Source of the DNA: DATJLY01 sp035604615
GTDB taxonomy: Bacteria > Pseudomonadota > Alphaproteobacteria > ATCC43930 > CGMCC-115725
Length of the DNA stretch: 64,000 nucleotides
Assembly (NCBI GenBank): GCA_035604615.1
Contig: DATNID010000044.1
Span: 62,001-126,000, forward strand
Direction: 5' to 3'
Made by a program: the position numbers and the translations under genes. The notes under the pieces were generated by a model. The model was not told where the DNA came from and did not search any database. It saw only the letters and a list, made by a program, of their open reading frames with translations. How positions within the stretch are numbered: position 1 is the first letter of the stretch; every line of letters begins with the position of its first letter. Positions 8,685-17,538 of the stretch are shown here, piece after piece.

Positions 8685-9047
8685 CTAATTTGCAGCCTGA
8701 CAAGGAAATGCGGCGGCCAGCGCTTCCGTCGTTACCAAAGAAGCGGCTTTATTGTCGTCACCTGGATGTTCGCGAAGCCACCTAATCGTTTGGTCAACCG
8801 CCTGCTGAATGTTGATGTGCGGCGAAATACAGACCTTGAGATCGTAAATGGAATTATTGTTCGCAATCTCTGCCACTGCCTCGACGAACGACCAGCTCAT
8901 CGCATACTCGCCCGACTGCCTCTACGCTTTGCATAACTGAGCGAGATTGCCGCCATACCACATCGGTGCAATCGGATGAGCAGTCTCAGCCATCGCTGCC
9001 GGAGCGAACGCGACGGCGATGACAACTGACAATATGACGCCCCTCAT
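8685..9047 (-). pseudogene. Rap1a/Tai-like secreted protein gene interrupted by an in-frame amber stop
   Basis: Reads as one 120-codon frame with a single TAG at 8922-8924. The N-terminal part has a signal peptide (MRGVILSVVIAVAFAPAAMA) and the start of the domain, MWYGGNLAQLCKA. After the stop, the same frame continues through VCISPHINIQQAVDQTIRWL and REHPGDDNKAASLV to TEALAAAFPC. This order, G-N-x-L-x-x-LC near the start, C-x-P mid-domain, then HPE-like and AL-x-x-AFPC at the end, fits the Rap1a/Tai family. That family includes periplasmic immunity proteins, though many members are of unknown role. The start ATG has GGAGCAAAGGAC upstream. No frameshift is needed; one nonsense change explains the break. 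Sequencing error or suppression are alternatives. Confidence 0.65.
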
Positions 9048-9211
9048 GTCCTTTGCTCCACCACACAAGGCCACGCACCCTTCGACAAGGGTACGACAAT
9101 AACGTGAGCGGCCTCGATCTTGCCGTCGAGATTTTCGAAGCCGTCGCGCTTCGAGAAGTGGAGTGGAACGCGTCGGAGGCATCGTCGAACGGCAAACCCC
9201 GCCTCACCCTG

Positions 9212-9240
9212 CCCTCTCCACCCCAACGGGGTGGAGAGGG
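9212..9240. repeat. Perfect 13-bp palindromic repeat
   Basis: Arms CCCTCTCCACCCC and GGGGTGGAGAGGG flank a three-base loop; CCTCACCCTG precedes it. It lies in a 313-bp stretch without a gene, between the Rap1a-like pseudogene and the next small gene. Nothing else was seen there. Confidence 0.75.
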
Positions 9241-9360
9241 AGCGATTCGCCGACGATCAATAATTATTTACCGCGCTTCACTTGCCAGCCTTCGTTGCAG
9301 TCCCCACATGCAGCGCAGCATGACAAGATATTCGCTTCCATTTACCTCCCCCGGGTCGCG

Positions 9361-9600
9361 ATGACCCCGACGGCAGAAGACGCCGCGCGTCGTATCCTGC
9401 GGCTCTTCGTCGGCCATTTTCATGCCGGGCCGGGCCGTGTCCTGAAACAGGCGATCTTGCTCCGCGACTTCTCATCGGACGAATGGCAGGCGGCAGCCTA
9501 TGAGGCCGGCGTCATGTTCGCGACCGAGCATGGCTGGCTCGCCGCGGCGAGCGACACCCTGACATTGACTTCCGGAGGCTACGCCGCGGCGGTCGCCTAG
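9361..9600 (+). CDS. Small hypothetical protein, possibly winged-helix-like
   Basis: A 79-residue acidic protein starting MTPTAEDAARRILRLF. Its pattern of three helices followed by a terminal hairpin (EHGWLAAASDTLTLTSGGYAAAVA) resembles short winged-helix-like hypothetical proteins of alphaproteobacteria, in which a 'HGWL...LTxxG' tail is usual. No DNA target, enzyme motif or signal peptide is visible. The ATG has no strong ribosome-binding site, which keeps confidence moderate. The next gene on the same strand starts about 95 bp downstream. Confidence 0.55.
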   Translation: MTPTAEDAARRILRLFVGHFHAGPGRVLKQAILLRDFSSDEWQAAAYEAGVMFATEHGWLAAASDTLTLTSGGYAAAVA

Positions 9601-9695
9601 CACCGATTTCCAATCGAGGCTGGTGTGTCACGCCTTCGCGAGTCCCGAGACCTCGTCCACCCCGGACTCGCCCCAGCGAAAGGTCGACAACCGCC

Positions 9696-9881
9696 ATGGC
9701 CTACAAGTTCAACGCCAAGCAAATGGTGACCTATTCACCGGCCGCGCCCGGCAGCGCGGACCGCAATGTCAGGTTCGAGGTCGTCCGCCGCCTCCCCTCC
9801 GAGCACGGAATCAATCAATACCGGCTCAAATCCCTCCAGGACGGACACGAACGCGTCGCCATGGAGAGCGAACTCTCCTGA
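9696..9881 (+). CDS. Small conserved hypothetical protein (61 aa)
   Basis: A 61-residue basic protein beginning MAYKFNAKQMVTYSP and ending in a conserved-looking stretch (NQYRLKSLQDGHERVAMES). It resembles short SH3-like alphaproteobacterial proteins of the form 'YEVVRxLPxExGxxQYRIKS...HERVVxES', whose function I do not know. The compact beta-strand pattern and lack of a signal peptide suggest a cytoplasmic protein. It precedes the DEAD-box helicase on the same strand by about 60 bp. Confidence 0.7.
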   Translation: MAYKFNAKQMVTYSPAAPGSADRNVRFEVVRRLPSEHGINQYRLKSLQDGHERVAMESELS

Positions 9882-9944
9882 GCGACCGCATCCCGAAACC
9901 GACGCCGCGACACACGCGGCGACATCAAATGAAAGCATTGTTCA

Positions 9945-11243
<1,299 letters not shown>

Positions 11244-11246
11244 CGC

Positions 11247-13397
11247 CTAGGCCGCGACGCGCTTCTTCTCGATGAGGCGAAGAATCTCGCTCGCGGCCAT
11301 CGGGATGTTGGTGCCGGGGCCGTAGATCGCGGCGACTCCTTCCTGCTGCAGGAAGGGATAATCCTGCGGCGGGATGACGCCGCCGCAGACGACGAGAATA
11401 TCGTCCGCGCCCTCCGCCTTGAGCGCCTTGATGAGCGCCGGCACCAGCGTGCGGTGGCCCGCGGCTTGGCTCGACACGCCGATCACATGGACATCGTTCT
11501 CGGCCGCCTGGCGCGCCGCTTCCTCCGGCGTCTGGAACAGCGGCCCCACGTCGACGTCGAAGCCGATATCGGCGAACGCCGTGGCGATCACCTTGGCGCC
11601 GCGGTCGTGCCCGTCCTGGCCGAGCTTCACCACCAGCATGCGCGGGCGGCGCCCCTCCTCGCGGGCGAAGGCCTCGACCTCGCGCTGGATGCGGCGATAG
11701 CCCTCGTCGCCCTCGTAGAGCGCGCCATAGACGCCCGAGACCGAGCGCACCGTGGCGCGATGGCGGGTGAAGACCAGCTCGAGCGCGTCCGAGATCTCGC
11801 CGACCGTGGCGCGTGCGCGCGCCGCCTCGATCGCACGCTCCAGCAGATTGCCCGTCCCGCTTTGTGCCGCGGCCGTGAGCGCATCGAGCGCTTCCTTGAC
11901 CGCCGCCCGGTCGCGCGTCGCACGCAGCGTCTTGAGGCGCGCGATCTGCTGCTCGCGCACCTTGGCGTTGTCGATGCCCAGGAGATCGACGCGCGGCGAA
12001 TCGGCGGCCTTGTACTTGTTGACGCCGACGATGGTCTCCTCGCCGCGGTCGATATGCGCCTGGCGCCGCGCCGCGGCCGCCTCGATGCGCAGCTTGGGCA
12101 TGCCGCTCTCGACCGCCTTGGTCATGCCGCCCAGCGCGTCGACCTCGTCAATGAGCGCCTGCGCGGCCGATGCCACCGCATGGGTGAGGCTCTCGACGTA
12201 ATAGCTCCCGCCCAGCGGATCGACGACATGCGCGATGCCGCTCTCCTCGGCCAGGATGAGCTGCGTGTTGCGCGCGATCCGCGCCGAGAACGGCGTCGGC
12301 AGCGCCAGCGCCTCGTCGAAGGAATTGGTGTGGAGCGACTGCGTGCCGCCCAGCACGCCGGCCATCGCCTCGTAGGCGGTGCGGATGATGTTGTTGTGGG
12401 GGTCCTGCTCGGTGAGGCTAACGCCCGAGGTCTGGCAATGCATGCGCAGCGCCAGACTCGCGGGGTTCTTGGGCTCGAACCGGCGCACGAGGCGCGCCCA
12501 TAAGAGGCGCGCCGCGCGCAGCTTCGCCACCTCCATGAAGAAATTCATACCGATGCAGAAGAAGAACGAGAGGCGCGGCGCGAACTCGTCGACCGCGAGC
12601 CCCTTGTCCAAGGCCGCGCGCACGTATTCGAGCCCGTCGGCCAAGGTGAACGCCAGCTCCTGAACGCAAGTGGCTCCCGCCTCCTGCATGTGGTAGCCCG
12701 AGATCGAGATCGAGTTGAAGCGCGGCATGCGCTTCGCCGTGTACTCGATGATGTCGGCGACGATCCGCATCGAGGGGCCCGGCGGATAGATGTAGGTGTT
12801 GCGGACCATGAACTCCTTGAGGATGTCGTTCTGGATCGTGCCGGAGAGCTTGTCGGGTGCCACGCCCTGCTCCTCGGCGGCGACGATGAATCCCGCCAGC
12901 ACCGGCAGCACCGCGCCGTTCATGGTCATCGACACGCTCATCCGGTCGAGCGGGATGCCGTCGAACAGGATCTTCATGTCCTCGACGCTGTCGATCGCCA
13001 CGCCGGCGAGGCCCACGTCGCCGACGACGCGCGGATGATCGCTGTCGTATCCGCGATGGGTGGCGAGATCGAACGCGACCGAAAGCCCGGTCTGGCCCTG
13101 CGCCAGGTTCTCGCGGAAGAAGCGGTTGGTGTCCTCCGCGGTCGAGAAGCCCGCATATTGCCGCAAGGTCCACGGCCGGTTCGCATACATGGTGGCGCGC
13201 ACGCCGCGCAGATAGGGCGCGAAGCCCGGAAACTGGCCGCCGAGCTCGAGCGCCTCGAGATCGGCCGCCGTATAGAGCGGCTTCACCGCGATCCCTTCGA
13301 GCGTCTCCCGGGTGAGCGTGTCGGCGCTCTTGCCGCCCAGCTCCTTCGCCGCCAGCGCGCGCCAATCCTCGAGCGTTTTCTCCGGGAAATCGGCCAT
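11247..13397 (-). CDS. scpA: Methylmalonyl-CoA mutase, large subunit type
   Basis: Adenosylcobalamin-dependent enzyme interconverting (R)-methylmalonyl-CoA and succinyl-CoA, used in propionyl-CoA, odd-chain and branched-chain catabolism. The 716 residues include the catalytic barrel, with RATMYANRPWTLRQYAGFST near the N-terminus and SISGYHMQEAGA mid-protein. The C-terminal B12 domain has the lower-ligand motif DGHDRGAKVIA and the VCGGVIPPQDY loop. The ATG at 13397 follows GGAGGG at good spacing. No separate small-subunit gene is adjacent, so it probably works as a homodimer. The heme A synthase gene lies 26 bp upstream on the same strand, and the MeaB chaperone is in this window. Symbols mutB and mcm are also used. 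Confidence 0.96.
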   Translation of the reverse strand: MADFPEKTLEDWRALAAKELGGKSADTLTRETLEGIAVKPLYTAADLEALELGGQFPGFAPYLRGVRATMYANRPWTLRQYAGFSTAEDTNRFFRENLAQGQTGLSVAFDLATHRGYDSDHPRVVGDVGLAGVAIDSVEDMKILFDGIPLDRMSVSMTMNGAVLPVLAGFIVAAEEQGVAPDKLSGTIQNDILKEFMVRNTYIYPPGPSMRIVADIIEYTAKRMPRFNSISISGYHMQEAGATCVQELAFTLADGLEYVRAALDKGLAVDEFAPRLSFFFCIGMNFFMEVAKLRAARLLWARLVRRFEPKNPASLALRMHCQTSGVSLTEQDPHNNIIRTAYEAMAGVLGGTQSLHTNSFDEALALPTPFSARIARNTQLILAEESGIAHVVDPLGGSYYVESLTHAVASAAQALIDEVDALGGMTKAVESGMPKLRIEAAAARRQAHIDRGEETIVGVNKYKAADSPRVDLLGIDNAKVREQQIARLKTLRATRDRAAVKEALDALTAAAQSGTGNLLERAIEAARARATVGEISDALELVFTRHRATVRSVSGVYGALYEGDEGYRRIQREVEAFAREEGRRPRMLVVKLGQDGHDRGAKVIATAFADIGFDVDVGPLFQTPEEAARQAAENDVHVIGVSSQAAGHRTLVPALIKALKAEGADDILVVCGGVIPPQDYPFLQQEGVAAIYGPGTNIPMAASEILRLIEKKRVAA

Positions 13398-13423
13398 CGC
13401 GAACCCTCCGGGGTCCGGCGCGA

Positions 13424-14527
13424 TCATAGAGGAGCGGTGGTACGCAATCTATGCCGCGCGACCAAAGCGGCGGTGAGGAGCGCGAGCCCGCCCGCCTGGT
13501 GCAGCACCGCGAGCGGCAGCGGCACGACGAAGAGCAAGGTCGCGATGCCGAGCCCGACCTGCACCAGCGCCAGCGCGAGCAATGCGTCGAGCGCCAGCCG
13601 CGCGCCCCGCGCGAGATCGACCCGGCGCGAAACGAGCCACAGCGCGACGATCGCCGCCAGCGTCACCTCGGCGAGGAATCGGTGGTCGAACTGCACCGCC
13701 ACCAAAGTCTCGAACGGGTTGAGCCACCACGGCGACAGGTGCAGATAGCCGGGCGGGACGAACCGTCCCTCCATCAGCGGGAACGTGTTGTCGAGATAGC
13801 CCGCGCGCGTGCCGGCGACGAAGCTGCCGGCAACCATGGTGATGAAGGTCAGGAGCAGCACGGCGCCGGCGCCGTGCCGCAGCCCCCTCCCCAGCCCTCT
13901 CCCGCGCGCGGGCGAGGGAGGGACCCGCATAGCGGGAGGGTGGGGGCTCCGCGTCGCCAATAAATCCAGCGCCACCCACAGCATCGCCGCATAGATCGCC
14001 ACCGCGGCGGCGAGATGGATGGCGAGGCGGTATTGGCTCACCTCGATGCGATCCTCGAGGCCGCTTGCCACCATGTACCAGCCGATCGCGCCCTGAAGCG
14101 AACCGAGGACGAAAATGCCGGCGAGAGGCGGCGCCAACCGCAGCGGTATCTGCCGCCGCGCCAGCATCCAAATGAACGGCACCGCGAACGCGACGCCGAT
14201 GAGCCGGCCCCACAAGCGGTGGACATATTCCCACAGGAAGATGCCCTTGAAGTCGGCGAGCGTCATGCCGGCGTGGATGGCGCGGTATTGCGGGATCGCC
14301 TTGTAGCGCTCGAATTCGGCCGCCCATTGCGCCTCGTCCAGCGGCGGGATCACGCCTGCGACGGGCTGCCATTGCGTGATGGAGAGTCCCGACTCGGTGA
14401 GCCGGGTGATGCCGCCGATCGCCACCATGAGAAACACCATGGCGCAGCACGCGAGCAGCCACAGCGCGATGCGGCGCTCAGTGTCGGCGGCGCGCGGCGA
14501 AGCACCGGTGATGGCGAGCGCGGGCAA
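13424..14527 (-). CDS. ctaA: Heme A synthase (CtaA/COX15) with repeat-derived insert
   Basis: Integral membrane enzyme that oxidises the C8 methyl of heme O to make heme A for cytochrome c oxidase. It shows eight predicted helices, the GGITRLTESGLSITQWQPV signature near the N-terminus, EYVHRLWGR (heme-ligand His), and the second-half histidines VQFDHRFLAE and VLHQAGG. The apparent start is TTG at 14527, since no in-frame ATG or GTG precedes the core. Between the two four-helix halves sits a Pro/Arg/Gly-rich loop (about SPHPPAMRVPPSPARGRGLG) encoded by a GC-rich palindromic repeat, which family members normally lack. The frame stays open through it, so the enzyme is probably functional. Confidence 0.93.
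   Translation of the reverse strand: MPALAITGASPRAADTERRIALWLLACCAMVFLMVAIGGITRLTESGLSITQWQPVAGVIPPLDEAQWAAEFERYKAIPQYRAIHAGMTLADFKGIFLWEYVHRLWGRLIGVAFAVPFIWMLARRQIPLRLAPPLAGIFVLGSLQGAIGWYMVASGLEDRIEVSQYRLAIHLAAAVAIYAAMLWVALDLLATRSPHPPAMRVPPSPARGRGLGRGLRHGAGAVLLLTFITMVAGSFVAGTRAGYLDNTFPLMEGRFVPPGYLHLSPWWLNPFETLVAVQFDHRFLAEVTLAAIVALWLVSRRVDLARGARLALDALLALALVQVGLGIATLLFVVPLPLAVLHQAGGLALLTAALVARHRLRTTAPL
13885..13945. repeat. Palindromic repeat inserted in frame within ctaA
   Basis: A run of nested inverted repeats (CCCTCTCCCGCGCGCGGGCG, then GAGGGAGGG and GGGAGGGTGGGGG tails) like the intergenic palindromes near 8.6 and 9.2 kb. It lies in the loop between the two membrane halves of heme A synthase, keeps the frame, and explains the odd Pro/Arg/Gly-rich segment. 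Confidence 0.7.
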
Positions 14528-14540
14528 GCGAAACTCGGTG

Positions 14541-14648
14541 CGCCCTTCGACTACGCTCCGCTCCGCTCAGGGTGAGGAACTTTTCTTTGTGCCATCAACG
14601 ACGGTCCTCATCCTGAGCGGAGCGCTTTGCGCGCAGTCGAAGGACGCA
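14541..14648. repeat. Dispersed inverted repeat, family B copy 1
   Basis: Two facing arms, CTTCGACTACGCTCCGCTCC and (as complement) CCTCATCCTGAGCGGAGCG plus CAGTCGAAGGACGCA, are separated by an AT-richer centre. The same sequence recurs at 37009-37104. It lies between heme A synthase and usg. Confidence 0.8.
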
Positions 14649-14712
14649 GGGCGACCCCGCAATCCACATCAAACTGAGCGCGCCCCGCCGCTTTGGCAAG
14701 TCCCCGCGGCGA

Positions 14713-14976
14713 TCAGTGCAGGCGGAAGGAATGGCTGGCGTGGCGCATCCGCCCCGGCGTCACCAGGTTGGCATGCGCCACCTTCACCGAGTGCAGCTTG
14801 CCCTCGACGTTGCGGGACCAGAAATCGAGGAACTTGCGCAGGCCCGGAAAGTCGGGCGCGAGGTCGAGCTGCTGCCACACGAAGCTCTGCAGCAGGTGCG
14901 GATGGTCGGGCAGGTGGTAGAGGATCTCGGCCGTGGTGAGGCGGTACCCTTGAAGCTGCAATGCCAGATGTTTCAT
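14713..14976 (-). CDS. usg: Usg protein
   Basis: An 87-residue soluble protein matching the alphaproteobacterial Usg family. It shows LQGYRLTTAEILYHLPDHP, LLQSFVWQQLDLAPDFPGLR and KFLDFWSRNVEGKLHSVKVA. The family was first noticed upstream of trp or phosphoribosylanthranilate isomerase genes in some species, but its function is unknown. The ATG at 14976 gives MKHLALQLQGY; a longer frame exists but is not supported. It stands alone between heme A synthase and groESL, divergent from the latter. No catalytic motif is evident. Confidence 0.9.
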   Translation of the reverse strand: MKHLALQLQGYRLTTAEILYHLPDHPHLLQSFVWQQLDLAPDFPGLRKFLDFWSRNVEGKLHSVKVAHANLVTPGRMRHASHSFRLH

Positions 14977-15102
14977 GGGCGACTCGTCTTGATCGTCACA
15001 TGCGCCGCAGAAAGTGTCCGCGAATGTTTGTCGCATGACAAGAATAATCTTTCTTTATCAGCGACTTAGCAGCGTGCATCGGAGACTGCTGCTAGCCTCC
15101 GC

Positions 15103-15131
15103 TTGACACCGTGCGGGAGCTCGCCTATGTG
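15103..15131 (+). promoter_or_regulatory. Promoter of groESL
   Basis: A perfect -35 box TTGACA (15103-15108) is separated by 17 bases from a -10-like TATGTG (15126-15131). Transcription would start inside or just before the CIRCE element, as expected for an HrcA-repressed chaperone operon. Confidence 0.7.
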
Positions 15132-15133
15132 CT

Positions 15134-15160
15134 CTGGCACTCACCGGGCGAGAGTGCTGA
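15134..15160. promoter_or_regulatory. CIRCE operator (HrcA binding site)
   Basis: CTGGCACTC, nine spacer bases, GAGTGCTGA. This matches the CIRCE consensus TTAGCACTC-N9-GAGTGCTAA in all core positions. It overlaps the predicted start of transcription and precedes groES, implying repression by HrcA and induction on heat shock. Confidence 0.93.
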
Positions 15161-15211
15161 CAAACTTGCATCCATGTCCCGGTCTGGCTCACCGAAGCAG
15201 GAGGTATGCCC

Positions 15212-15526
15212 ATGAAATTTAAGCCGTTGCAGGACCGTGTGCTGATCCGCCGACTGGATCAGGACGACAAGACCGCGGGCGGGATCATCATTCCCGACAC
15301 CGCCAAGGAAAAGCCGATGGAAGGCGAAGTGATCGCCGCCGGACCCGGCGTTCGCGGCGACGATGGCACGCTCCATCCGCTCGACGTCAAAATCGGCGAC
15401 CGGGTGCTGTTCGGCAAATGGTCGGGCACCGAGGTCAAGATCGACGGCGAGGACCTCGTCATCATGAAGGAAAGCGACGTGCTCGGCGTGATCGAGGGTG
15501 TCGCCACCAAGCGCAAGGCCGCCTGA
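15212..15526 (+). CDS. groES: Co-chaperonin GroES
   Basis: Ten-kilodalton lid of the GroEL chamber, 104 residues. It has the N-terminal KFKPLQDRVLIRRLDQDDKT, the mobile-loop GGIIIPDTAKEKP, and the C-terminal VIMKESDVLGVIEG. Two ATGs lie six bases apart; the second (15212) is preferred because AGGAGG sits seven bases before it but only one base before the first. It is followed by groEL after 31 bp and preceded by a CIRCE operator, so it is co-expressed with groEL under HrcA control. Confidence 0.97.
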   Translation: MKFKPLQDRVLIRRLDQDDKTAGGIIIPDTAKEKPMEGEVIAAGPGVRGDDGTLHPLDVKIGDRVLFGKWSGTEVKIDGEDLVIMKESDVLGVIEGVATKRKAA

Positions 15527-15557
15527 GCCAGGGGCCAATCGAAAAGGAATCGAAGAC

Positions 15558-17198
<1,641 letters not shown>

Positions 17199-17225
17199 GC
17201 CGCAAATTCGTCTGTCTTACGAATC

Positions 17226-17254
17226 GGGCCGCGGCGCAAGCTGCGGCCCGTTTT
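17226..17254 (+). terminator. Intrinsic terminator after groEL
   Basis: A GGGCCGC / GCGGCCC stem, extended by inner GC pairs across a short loop, is followed by GTTTTCTTT. It ends the groESL transcript. Confidence 0.85.
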
Positions 17255-17330
17255 CTTTGCGCCGCGCGCGCACCGCCGCTTGGCACGAAGCATGCACTGA
17301 GTTGGGCAAGATGCTTCGCGCGGAGTGACG

Positions 17331-17504
17331 ATGATCAAGGACGCGTTTCTTGCCTGCGCCGGCCTGGCGGTGGTCGCAATGAGCCTTTTATCGTGCGTTT
17401 CGCGGCCCGAGCCGCAGGCGCAGGCGCCGCTCGGCCGCACCGCCTGGTACGAGCAGCAGGTCGAGGAAGGTTTCGGCCGACTCGATCAATTGCCCACGCA
17501 TTGA
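17331..17504 (+). CDS. Small putative lipoprotein (57 aa)
   Basis: A 57-residue peptide with a basic start (MIKDAFLACAG), a hydrophobic stretch and a lipobox LLSC (residues 19-22), predicting lipidation at Cys22 and a mature tail of only about 36 residues ending in a charged helix (AWYEQQVEEGFGRLDQLP). GGAG lies at suitable spacing before the ATG. It begins about 75 bp after the groEL terminator and is convergent with the helicase gene. Tiny lipoproteins of this kind are common and mostly uncharacterised. I cannot assign a role. Confidence 0.6.
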   Translation: MIKDAFLACAGLAVVAMSLLSCVSRPEPQAQAPLGRTAWYEQQVEEGFGRLDQLPTH

Positions 17505-17538
17505 CCCCGCTGCCCCACGAATGGGCAGACGGCAACGA

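Noticed and set aside
7354..8703. Extension of the ABC exporter frame upstream to a ~1060-residue protein
   Set aside because: The added part is the MFS gene read in the wrong frame. The ATGA overlap and the family N-terminus support the start at 7353.
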